Source: Istiophorus platypterus (lineage: Eukaryota > Chordata > Actinopteri > Istiophoriformes > Istiophoridae). From it: a stretch of 64,000 nucleotides of DNA. Each line of letters starts with the position of its first letter. Position 1 is the first letter of the stretch. The notes under the pieces are model-generated. The model searched no databases. It was not told the DNA's origin and worked only from the letters and a program-made list of their open reading frames with translations. Shown here piece after piece: positions 37,601 to 47,999 of this stretch. The translations under genes were made by a program, and so were the position numbers. The stretch is taken from contig CM029111.1 of NCBI GenBank assembly GCA_016859345.1, positions 14,768,214 to 14,832,213 of the forward strand, in the 5' to 3' direction.

Positions 37601-38280
37601 TTCCCTGCAGCCCACAGGCTTTTTTTGGTCTGACCAACAGTCCAAACCAGAATATAGTCCATTTGGGAAGATGCAACAAGTCGATGTTTTTCAGTTTTGC
37701 CGAAAAAAATTATTATTCGTGACAAATTATTTGATTATCAAAATTGTTTCTGGTTAACTTTTTTTTTTTAATTAATTTTTTGCAGCTCTGCATTAATATG
37801 TAATTAGCATTTTACTGTTGTGTTTAAATACTTCAGCTATTTTATGTGCTCATGGGGACTCTAATCTGTTAGAATGAAGAATTTTTTATAAACCCATCGT
37901 GTTTTGTAAATGAAATTTTAATCTCTTAATCTGTAAAATGCCTTGTAAGTAAAGCTGTCAAATAAAATGTAGTGGGCAAAAAAGCATTTGAAGTGGGACA
38001 GAAGATGTAAGTTATATTTTAAAATTAGTAGAGGTCCATGAGTACATGTTCTATGGTTTTTTTTAACCTCTTTCCATCTTTTTTTTGGTCAGTGCAGTAA
38101 CAATTTGTCTTCCTCCTGTTTGCTTCTCAGAGTTACCTCCAGAGCCTTCAGGAGCGCCAGATGGGAACAGGCTCCTCCGGCAGCAGCGTCAGCACTATCA
38201 CACATGCTCTAATTGACTTTGACTTTGAGACAGGCTCCATGGTGCCTCTGACTGCTGCCTCCCCTGCTTTTACAGTCTGA
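34604..38280 (+). CDS. tmem198b: Transmembrane protein 198 (tmem198b type)
   Basis: Multi-pass membrane protein; the mammalian homologue binds LRP6 and casein kinase to promote Wnt signalling, a role inferred here from family. Four coding exons: 34604-34748, 36296-36871, 37020-37147 and 38131-38280 (TGA), 332 codons with consistent phases. The first splice joins YCFLG to YRCFK, giving the family motif FLGYRCFK. About seven hydrophobic helices lie between residues 30 and 225. Then follow PVLSLMGMVVQW and a cytoplasmic tail with a basic block (RRRPQSQRRRR), the conserved KRYAGDVLAPSYLQSL and a C-terminal LTAASPAFTV. The start is chosen because the encoded N-terminus has acidic residues before helix 1, as in relatives. 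A paralogue, tmem198a, exists in fish; the neighbouring mmp19 and pym1 fit the locus of TMEM198B, a pseudogene in human. A longer frame antisense to exon 2 is a composition artefact. Confidence 0.92.
37305..37480. repeat. Fragment of repeat family C in the last tmem198b intron
   Basis: CAGACCCTTTATTTCAGTAA, AAAGTAGTTACACTC and GGAATACTCC follow the order of family C ends. Confidence 0.5.
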
Positions 38281-38825
38281 AAGAAACACAGCATCAGATA
38301 TTTGTGAGCTACACACATCTGAGGAATCCACTACATTACATCTGAACATCTGAACTGTTCCACTTCTGACGGAAACAGTTCAACCATTTTTCACCGTGAA
38401 ACCACTTTAACCAGCTTCACCAGATTATCGCTGACACGCACACACACATGAATCAAGATGCTCAGAGATCATCCTCTGAATGACGACAAGACAAAATAAC
38501 GCTACATTCACAGCCATCAGACTCATGATCACAACATCCTTTGAACGTTTTATCTCACGGACACTTTGTTTTTCACAGTTGTGCTACTTTATTTCACACA
38601 ATTGCATAACAACCTTATATTCTTCAAATACATCTCCTGGAAGCTGTAAATGTCATTGGATTCAAACATAGACCTAAAACGTGTGTCTAGATTAGTTTAA
38701 CAGCTTTGAAGTTATAAATTATTATGGTTATGAGCACTGAATTCTTACCAGAACATACAATAAAATGAAGTATAAAATGGTGAATGTTGGACAATAAACC
38801 AATAAAACATTGATTTGACAGCAGC
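38281..38825 (+). other. tmem198b: tmem198b 3' UTR with two AATAAA signals
   Basis: Two canonical signals lie at 38793-38798 and 38802-38807, with another AATAAA-like site about 35 bp earlier. Cleavage near 38820 is likely. Confidence 0.6.
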
Positions 38826-39468
38826 AGCTTGATTTTATGCTTTTTTGGAGCATTGTCTTATGATAATATCCGTTAAAACAAAGCTGTGAATAGAACAACC
38901 TCTAGTGGCAAAAGTGGTAATTAAGAGATAGTGGTAAATGTTAGAACAAACATAGACCAGAGTGATGAAAACCACAACCACTTAGTGTCCTGGACTGATC
39001 AGGCATGTATTTTATTGTTTATTAATTTAACTTTTAATTAGTATGAGGGACTACTTACTATTTCACCTTTTAGAAGTTACAGGCTCTCGTTTTGAAAGTT
39101 GAAACATTTTTTAAAGTGCCTGCAAACCCATACAGTTGTTTTCAAATGCCATGGCTGATTAGATCCCAACTAAGGTTGAAGGTGAGTGGAGCTCACAGAA
39201 GTCAATGTACTAATTTTATTTGTTTCACTTCATTTGATTAGTTTATTTGAAATGAACTGTAAATTAGCCAGAGTTAGGGTTAGGGTTAAATTTTCATTCG
39301 TTGGCCCTGGCTAGACATTAAAAAAGCTGCCCAAAAATAGAACAAATGGCATATCATATAAAATTCATTTGGATAAAATAATAAATATGCACTAAACAGT
39401 ACAATATACATGCACCAATGAACATTGCTCCAGTATAAATTAGGGGAGTTTGCTATAATCAATTCAAA

Positions 39469-39559
39469 ATAATAATGATAATAATAACAGTGTTACTAAT
39501 AATAGTGTTACTACTACTACTACTACTACTACTAATAATAATAATAATAATAATAATAA
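39469..39559. repeat. (AAT)n-(ACT)n-(AAT)n trinucleotide microsatellite
   Basis: Short AAT run, about nine ACT units, then about ten AAT units. Confidence 0.9.
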
Positions 39560-39697
39560 ACATATAAGGAAAGACATTTTAAAAAAGGACAGATTAAGAC
39601 ATACAACAAGATGGCAGCAGAAAAGAAAACTATTATCCAAATATTCAGATGTTTGATTATTAAAGAGAATGAGGCAGGTGTCAGTTAAACACTGTAT

Positions 39698-39699
<2 letters not shown>

Positions 39700-39734
<35 letters not shown>
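39700..39734. repeat. (CA)n microsatellite
   Basis: About 17 perfect CA units. Confidence 0.95.
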
Positions 39735-39738
<4 letters not shown>

Positions 39739-40984
39739 AACAAACACTCTGTTTAACTGGGGAGGTTTGATTGACCAGTGATGGCTGAACTAAATTGAAT
39801 GGCCGGTGTTGTTCATGCTGGCTCACTGTCGCACTGACTTACTGGGACACTTAAGTAGTACAAAACCATTGTTCATGTTATTAGTAATACCTGTGCCTTT
39901 CCTGCTGTTGCAATGGCCTAGTGATAGAAAAATCTCAAAGTGAAAATGATTTTATCAGTAATGATACATACTGCACTACCCTGCAAAGGCAAAACTACAT
40001 ATTTGGTCAAAATTGAGTCATAACCTTTATCTAACTCTTTGCAATCTTTTTTACACTATCAGAAAAATATTATGCCGTTTAAATGTGCAATTTCCCATGA
40101 AGACAGCCTTTTAAATTTGTAGCAACTATAAAACAGACCTTGAAGCCAGATTGAAACGCAGCATCTGCACTTTGACTGTGTAGTTACTGCACTCTGGTGT
40201 TGAATTACTACCCAGGCTGCATTTACTGTATTGTGGCTCAAGTCAGAGAGCAATAACTAGAGAAACAATGAAATTTTAGGGCTCTTAACACAACAGTGAA
40301 ATACTTACATAAGTTGTTAAACCTCGGTTTTATGCCTTTTATTGTTTGATTATTAAGTACTGTCACTGACCTTACTTGAAACCTCCCAAAACCCATTGAG
40401 ATACTAATGTTGTGCTTAGTTTGAACAGTCAAAGAGGAAAATACAGTGTCCAAAAATGTGTAAAAAGTTCTGTTTTTACAGCCCCCTTGCATATTTAAAC
40501 CAATTAGCAAGTTTTCTAAATTCATCTTTACATGAATTAATTTCGAAAGTGTGATTGAAAGGTAGAAAATATCAAATAATATGATTTCCAACAACAAAAC
40601 TCCCTTTTAACAGGTATAAACGTTGAAAGAAACAGAAAGAAACTGCAGAAAGTGACAGGAGGAGAGATGGGAGAGAGCACAGCAAAATACAGGTACCAGG
40701 TAAAGATGTATGATAGTAATGAGACTAATAATAAAGCTAGTAGCTATGATAATAGGGCTAATAATAATACTAATAAGATTAAGTAAAATATTAATAGTAA
40801 TAATCTTAATAATTGAAGCAGTGGGTGTTGGGTAGGATCATGGGAGCAGTAGGTTGTCTGAAGCTATGGATCCAGACTCTGCAGCGTTAGAGGCAGAAAA
40901 ACATCCAGGGAGCATTTTTGGGATATGAGTGTGTACAGATGGAGAGGAAGAGGAGGAGAGAGGAACTCTATGCATCATGGGATG

Positions 40985-43440
40985 TCCCCCACCAGTCTAG
41001 GCCTGTAGCAGTATGACTGGGGGATGGTTAAATCCAAGCCTGAGCCAGCCCCATCTATAACCTTTATCAAAAAGGAAGGTATTAAGGCTACTCATAAATG
41101 TAGAGAGGGTGTCTGCCTCCTGGACCCAAACTGGAAGGATGGTTCCACAGTAAAGGAGCCTGACAAGTGAAGGCTCTGCCTTCAATTCTATTTTTGGAGA
41201 CTCTAGGAACCACAAGTAAGCCTGTTTTCTGCGAGCGCTGTGTTCTAGTTGGGTAATAAGGTACCAGGAGCTCTTTAAGCTAAGATGATGCCTGACCATT
41301 AAGAGTTTTCTAGGTGAAGAGGAGGATTTTAAATTCTGTTCTGGACTTTACAGGGAGTCAGTGTAGACAAGCTAACACAGGGGAGATTTGATCTCTTTTT
41401 CTCTTTTTCTTTTCTGTCAATATACGCTGCAGCATTCTGAATCCGCTGGAGAGTATTTAAAGTTTTGTTGGGACAGCCTGATAATGATGAGTTGCAAGGC
41501 AGTCCTTGATGTTTGTTTTATTTATAGATAAAGGACATATCCTGATCAAAAAGAACTCCAAAAACTAATACCTCCTAACAGTGGTACTAGAGGACAGAGC
41601 AATGCCATCTAGATTAAGTATAGTATTAGATAATGCGTTTCTGAGGCGTTTTGAGACCAAGTACAATAACTTCAGTTTTGTCTGTGTTTAGCAGTGGCAA
41701 ATTGCTGGTCATCCAGCTCTTTATGTCCTTGAGACATGCTTGAAGTTTGGCTAACTGATTGGTTTCATTGGGCTTCACTGACAAGTACAATTGGGTTTCA
41801 TTCCGCATAACAATGGAGGTTTATGGAGTGTTTCCTTATGACATTGCTTAAAGGAGGCATATATAAGGTGAATAGAACTGGTCCAAGCACAGAACCTTGT
41901 GGAACTCCATGACTAACTTTTGAGTATATGGAGGATTTATCGTTAACGTGCACAAATGGAAATTGATCTGATAAATAGGACTTAAACCACTTAAGAGCAA
42001 GTCCTTCGATGCCAATGAAATGTTCCAGTCTCTGTAATAGGATTTTATGGCCAACAGTGTCAAATGCATCAAGAGATCTACCCAAAAAAGAATGGAGCCA
42101 AATCTTTTGTCTGATGCCGTTAGAAGATCATTCATAACCTGGTAGAGAAGCTGTCTAAGTATATTTCGGGTTTTACAGCTTTTTCTAAGGTTCCTTTTTC
42201 TGAGGATAAATTGGCGCCAGTTGAGGGCAGGAGGGGGTTAAAATGTTATACTTAAAGAAGAACATGAAATTGTCACAGACAGTGTTATATAAATAAATGA
42301 TTCAACGGAGCCATGACTCTCTGTCACCCTGGCTACATTGCTGAAAAGAAACCGAGGGTTGTTTTTATTTTCCTCTATTAAAGCTGAGCAATAGACTGCT
42401 CTGGCATCACAATGAGCCTTCCTGTAAGTTTTAAGACTTTCATGCCAGGCTAAACTGGATTCTTCCAGTTTGGGAGAACGCTATATCCTTCTGAGTTTTC
42501 ATGCTGTTTACTTTAATACACGGTTTTGGGAGTTAAACCACGGAGCTAAGCTCCTTTGTTTTATCAACTTCTTCTTTAGAAGGGCAATGGTGTCATCTAA
42601 TTTAGCCTGCAGCATTATCAGCAGGATGATCAGTTTGGGAGGGACTAAAGTCAGCATACAAGTTCTCTGTTATATAATGATTAAGTGCTGATGGAATAAC
42701 TCCCTTTAATTTAGCTACAGGACTATCAGATGTAAATCTAGTGAAGACATTTTGCCTAATGGTATGAAGTCCAGCAATAGGAATTCAAAAGTTATTTTAT
42801 AATGATCCAATAGAAGAGGATTCTATGGAGAGATGATTTAATATTCAATTTCTATGCCCTAAGTCAGAAGAAGGTCAAGGGTGCAGTTAAAACAGTGAAT
42901 GAGTTTATTTATCCTCTGAGCAAAAGCAGTTGAGTCTAATAATGAGATAAATGCAGTGCGAAAGCTATCAATATTAACATCCGCATGGATATTGATAGCA
43001 CCATAATTACTTTATCTGTACTAAGAACTAAAATTAATAGAAACTCACACACTTCACATAAGAATTCGGAATATTGTCCAGGAGCAGGGTACATTATAAC
43101 AAATAGAAGAGGCTTTAAAGTTTTCCAGGTTGGACGCGTAAGACTAAGAATCAGGCTTTCAAACAAGTTACAACTGACTTAAAGGGTTGGTTACTAGGCT
43201 TGAGTTGAAAATGGCTGCAAATCCCCCTCCTCAACCTCCTCTGGGAGTATTAGTGTTAATATAACTGGGGGGAGTGGATTCATTAGGATAATATATTCAT
43301 CATGACACAGCCAAGGCTCAGTGAGAAAAAAAATGCATCAATATGGTAATCTGATATCAGATCATTTACTAATGCAGCTTTGGATGAGACCGATCTAATG
43401 TTAAAGAGTCCAGATTGGTGTTAAATTTTTATTTAGCAGA
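40985..43440 (-). mobile_element. Degenerate L2-clade LINE: endonuclease and reverse transcriptase relics
   Basis: Read on the minus strand, several protein segments follow the order of an L2-type ORF2. An endonuclease-like LTEPWLCHDEY lies near 43310. Reverse-transcriptase pieces run from about 42085 to 41620 ([16 protein letters not shown], then [17 protein letters not shown]). A following segment has IVLGLKTPQK and VLFDQDMSFI, then RIQNAAA near 41440. The ORF2 C-terminus at 41299-40997 has EADTLSTFMSSLNTFLFD. Frames shift between these pieces and stops interrupt them. The catalytic YADD box near 41800 is broken by a frame change, so the copy is dead. Clade is assigned by eye. Confidence 0.8.
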
Positions 43441-44485
43441 ACTCCTCTTCTGTTTATTTTTGAGTTAATTGATTTAGACACAGTCTCTGTGGGATTTTGT
43501 GTGGGTGACTGTCTGGTCTTCCTTTCTTTACACTCTGCTAGGATTTAAGATGTAAATACTGTCACATTTATTTGTAAAATTACTGAAATCTTGAAGAATC
43601 GAAAACAGATTTTTCAATTTCAGGAAACGGGAAAAAAATGGTAAATTAGCTAATGCTATAGCTACCTCACCAGCTATCCTTAACAAGACAGCACGCAGTC
43701 ACTGCACTCCACTGTTTCATTGCTAATCCCATTGGTGCTACATTTAAATCACATACTTAAATGTATCAAATTGTAAATAAATGTATAATATTGATTACAA
43801 CATGAATATTAATAGTGCAGATAGAAACACATAAACATTTTATTCCTAAAAGCTATGGAACATTAATAATAATCAAACTAAAGTTAATTTTCTCAACCAA
43901 ACTAGTTGAAGTGAATAATAAAGCTAAGAAATCAGATTTTTTTTGTATTTTTAGGCACTGTGTGGGGTTCATGGCAGTGATTTCTGTTTGGTAAAATAAT
44001 CACCCTATAAACACAGAAAATGACGGCGTCACAGTCTTTCTATCTGTTCTACACTTTAAACCCTTTTTTCCTAATCTCAGTTGCTTCTGCAGTTACCGCC
44101 CTGTGTCCCATGAGGCAGCAGAGAATCTTTATCAGTGGACAACAACACCAAGTCTTTTGGAATCACACAAAAAACAAAGGCTCAGTTTGTCCTCCTCCAT
44201 TTCACGCCTGTTTTTAGCCGCTTTTTAAATAATAACATCCTATCGCCACAAAAAAGACACAACACATTAAGCAAATATTCATTCTTTTGTTGATTTCACA
44301 CTGATTTTGTCGGGAAAAAAAGAATAATAATGCTCTCATTCCTCACACAGGGGGTCCATACAGTATGTTGAATATTTTCATTTCATTTGTCAGACCCTGA
44401 ATAAATAGGCATCTCTCACTGTTGTTACACTGAATCGCTGTGCAGGATAAGGTTTGGTGTTGAATCCCTGGTGGCCTCTGGTGGC
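43441..44485. other. Intergenic region downstream of mmp19
   Basis: AT-rich sequence between the LINE and the mmp19 stop. The part next to 44485 must be mmp19 3' UTR, but no convincing canonical polyadenylation signal was found on the minus strand, so its length is open. Confidence 0.4.
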
Positions 44486-47400
44486 TCAGTCATCACACTG
44501 CATCCAGTGTTTGGCGATGCTCAGAGGGTAGGCCTTCTCCACCGCCTGGTGGTTCTGGTTCACACGCCAGTACTGAGCACCCTTGAACATGTATATGTGA
44601 CCATTTGTCCATGTAAATGCAGCGTCGGTATTGCTGGGTGCCCCGTGGAAGAGTTGCCCAATGGGTTTGGGGTACGAACTGAAGTCTGTCGGTGAAATTT
44701 CATCCCACTGCCAGTATCCAGATCCCTGACAGAAGAAGTACATTAGTTTCCCAGAAACTGGATACACAACAACAACAACAACAACAAAAAACACATGTCA
44801 CAAAGCAAATGTTATCTCTGGCACTTACTTTGAAGAATAGCAATTTTTTGTTCTTATTGAAGTACAAGGCTGAGTCAATATTTGCAGGGATTTTGGCCAA
44901 GCGTTTGGGGAAGCCGTGGTCAAGCTTGAAGCCTGTGTATCTCCAAACTTTATCCGCTGCGAAAAGGACATTTGGAGGGAAGAAAAGCAAAAACTGCCGT
45001 AACATTGATGATCATTTTCTGAGCTTTTCTAAAAATGCTCAGATCCCGCCAACGTTGTACACCATCCCCCCTGTGAGAAAGTCTGAAACTATGAGATTAA
45101 TCCACCTTTCAGAAAATAGGACTTGCCGGTCCACTGAGAGTGAACAGCTGCGTCAAGGCTCCCTGGCAGGTCCTTCCACAGCGTGGAGATCAGGACGGGA
45201 GAGTTGTAGCCAGAGCTGTACACTGTCCACACGTATGGACCACTGAAAACATACGTCTTGCGCAAAGGACCTACAGGGACACAATGCAGGAGAAAAAATA
45301 GTGGATACATAAAATAGTGGATACATTTCCCTGTAGGGGGAAATTACCTCACAAATATCTTTTCAAAAGCAATATGCAGAAGCATGTTTTTTTGGTTTTG
45401 TTTTTTTAAAAATTTCCCAATATTGAGTGAATTGTGACTGGATCAGATTCTTTATACCCAGCATAACTGCATCCAATTTGGCCTTGCAAGGATCCACAGT
45501 AACTCCTCCTGGTAGTGACTGACTTGGATTTCTGGCTGTAGGAATAGTCTCTGGCTTTCCTTAAAAAAAAAAAAGGGGGGACAATACTACGATGATTTAT
45601 ACTTCAAAGAGTGAACAGATTTTAGCTTTTAATGGTTTGTTCTGGGGTATTTTGTTTTTTTTTCTGACAATACCGTATAAGGCCTGGATCCCTCGTATGT
45701 CATCCGGATGCAGCTTGAAGTCTGAGCGGTACCCCTTGTATACAGGTCCCATGAGCGCGCTGTAGTGCTGTGAGTGGCCCAGGCCCAGGGCGTGGCCGAT
45801 CTCGTGAGCTGCAACGATCCTCAGGTTGGAGCCGTGGCTCTTCCCTTCCGTCCACAGCTCGTCTCCATCGAAGTGCACGATGCCTGACTCGGGCATGTCG
45901 GCGTGGGCTAAAACGCGGCCTGGAGATGAAGCAAGAGCTGAAGTACCAGAACATCTCATTTACATCTGCCATTATTTTAGAGGTCACCAAATTTTGACAT
46001 CTCAGAAAACTGCTCCTACCGCGCCCGTCAAAGGGGACCGGACATGTTTTGTCTTTCTTGTGAAAGGAAATTTTGATGTCTGCTCTTCCCCATTGCAGCT
46101 CCCTGAATCTTAAAGGTGTCACATCACTCCAGTACTTAAACGCATTCTGAATGGCCAGACAGGTCTTTGCTGGGCCTAGGTCAGGGGTGTAGTTATAGAT
46201 GCGGTAGGTCAGCATCTTCTTACGCCAGTAACCTGGTTGATTAGGAAACATTTGAGTTCTTTTTTTTTTCTTTTAGATATTTTTACACAAACTCTAAAAA
46301 GAATCTTAAAATGTAATATAACCGCAATTACTCACCCATGACACGATATTTGAGAGATCTGTTATTAAAAGAGTCCTCTACCCCACACCGAGGTTTGTTC
46401 ATCATTGCAAGTGTGGCTGAGTCCAGTTTGCCTGATGGAGGCAGGTTTGTCACCTGCTGAAAGATTCTGACACGCACGGAGGAAAATGTCAGAATATTTT
46501 TACTGATTCAAGTAAAACAAACAAACCTGAGGTAAAGATAAGAAACTGACTTTTGCAAATTCAGAAAAACTGGATGAAAATGAGTCACCTCACAGCTTCA
46601 GCTATTGCCTCAGGTAGATGGTGCTGGCCTTTGCTGTGCAGTGGGATGTGAAGATAACCATAATTCCTTAAATACGCCTGAAGAAAAAGTACTTGTTGTA
46701 TCAATGGTGCAAGACATATTCAAATTATTTATTTATGTACTAATAAGTATTAGCAAAGAAATGTATTTAATTAAAGTACTCATTATGTAGAATAGCGAGT
46801 GTAACATCATTATATAATTGGATCATCATTATAATCTAATTTTCACGTAACAACTACTTGTAATTGGTTGTGGAGCTAATTTTAACAACTTTATAGGTGC
46901 TTTAATCTACACCAATATAATGTTATATTGACTGATCATATCTTTTATATGCCATATCTTAATCTGTAAAGTAACTAGTAACTGTATCAGTCACAGAACT
47001 GTCTAGATGAAAGAGCATAGAAAAAAGCACTTGTTTTTCAAGGTGCTAATCTTGGTCAACATGTACCATCACAGTATTTTTGGGCTTTGACATTATTGGA
47101 GAGAGTGTTATTAGTTAGCTTCAAACGATCAAAATCCAGCTGTTGTGGGACTTGTAGTCGTACCAGAAATGGATGAAGGCCCTAAATGTTGAACAACCTG
47201 TAGTTAAGCACCGTTTCCTAGTAGTTTTTCTCCGCAATTTGTACGATTTTGGGCGGCTGTAACGTGGGCTGTCCACCAACCGGAGGGTCAGGACTGGTTA
47301 CATCCCCAGCTCCTCCAGTCCTAATTTCAAAGAGTCCTTGGGCAAGATACTGAACACCAAATTGCCCTCGGTGTATCATCGGTGTATGAATGTGCGTGTG

Positions 47401-47759
47401 TGTAGAGAAAGCGCTCCAATGTGTAGCAAAGTGGAATGTGAATGTGTATGTGCAAATGGGTGAATGCGGCAGGAGCTTAAGGCACATTGAGTGGTTGAAA
47501 AGACTAGAAAAAAGCTACATAAGTGCAGTCCATTTACTATTTACCATTATTTTCTTAAAAGTCTTAAACTTAGAGGCTTTTATTTTTGCAACTATATTTT
47601 TAAGTGATGTTTCAGCACCTCCCGTTTTGTGCATTTTCTTACCACTGCTTCAGTAAATTCTTCACTGCTCTGGGCAAGAGATGAAGCTGTTGCCATCAAA
47701 ACCAGAAGCCACGTCAACTCCAGTCTATGTCCCATTTTCCTGTTCTGGTCTTTTTCCAT
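44486..47759 (-). CDS. mmp19: Matrix metalloproteinase-19
   Basis: Secreted zinc endopeptidase of extracellular matrix. Nine coding exons on the minus strand: 47759-47643, 46677-46589, 46466-46336, 46232-46020, 45919-45674, 45559-45458, 45270-45106, 44956-44829 and 44725-44486 (TGA). Phases agree and the join gives 476 codons. Order: signal peptide (core [13 protein letters not shown]), propeptide with cysteine switch KPRCGVED (C96), catalytic domain with zinc site [11 protein letters not shown] (H222, E223, H226, H232) and Met-turn M240, a short hinge, then a four-blade hemopexin domain bounded by C290 and C474. [18 protein letters not shown] and [16 protein letters not shown] match MMP19 rather than other MMPs. 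There is no furin motif before the catalytic domain. Compared with mammalian MMP19 as I recall it, the hinge lacks the acidic run and the threonine-rich tail after the last cysteine is absent. Two in-frame ATGs occur (47759 and 47735); the first is used and follows an in-frame stop. Confidence 0.95.
46690..46990. repeat. Repeat family C in mmp19 intron 1
   Basis: TTAAAGTACTCATTATGTAG, GGAGCTAATTTTAACAACTT and TTTAATCTACACCAATATAA are internal blocks of the family. Confidence 0.5.
47250..47545 (+). repeat. SINE-like fish repeat in mmp19 intron 1
   Basis: Holds CCCCAGCTCCTCCAGTCC, GTCCTTGGGCAAGATACTGA, GAATGTGTATGTGCAAATGG and a GTCCATTTACTATTTACC tail. The tail matches the copy at 3113-3255. 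The CCCCAGCTCC stretch recalls a tRNA-derived B box but is too degraded to prove it. Confidence 0.65.
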
Positions 47760-47951
47760 TACTTAGAAATAAAAACTTTCTTCCAGCTGGATCCAAGCTG
47801 ACCCTTTTTCAATTGACAAGCAAGGTCTGAGTCTCTCTAAGCATCACTGACGGCTGCAGGTCCTCCATGTACATCTATCCTCTGTGTGTGGTGGTTTCTT
47901 CTGGGGCCCATGTATCAGAGCTGGACTTGGTGACTCGGTTAAGAGATTCAG

Positions 47952-47959
47952 TTTTTATA
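47952..47959 (-). promoter_or_regulatory. mmp19: Candidate TATA box of mmp19
   Basis: TATAAAAA on the minus strand, about 190-200 bp before the start codon. This would give a 5' UTR of roughly 165-175 nt with no intron. Many inducible MMP genes have TATA promoters; I saw no perfect AP-1 site next to it. Confidence 0.45.
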
Positions 47960-47999
47960 CCATCAAGCGTCTGTTCAGGACCTCCCCCAAAACCACATA

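Larger units (their letters stand above)
38826..40980. other. Intergenic region with microsatellites
   Basis: No exon-like sequence was found. It includes trinucleotide and CA microsatellites and a short GTTAGGGTTAGGGTTA run at about 39275-39289. Confidence 0.5.

Noticed and set aside
39273..39289. GTTAGGGTTAGGGTTA run resembling an interstitial telomere
   Set aside because: Only two to three units, too short to distinguish from chance in AT-rich DNA.
44692..45246. 184-codon frame on the plus strand
   Set aside because: It runs antisense across two hemopexin exons and an intron of mmp19; a composition shadow.
47250..47545. Possible tRNA gene in the SINE-like repeat
   Set aside because: Only a weak B-box-like stretch is present; no A box or cloverleaf could be drawn.
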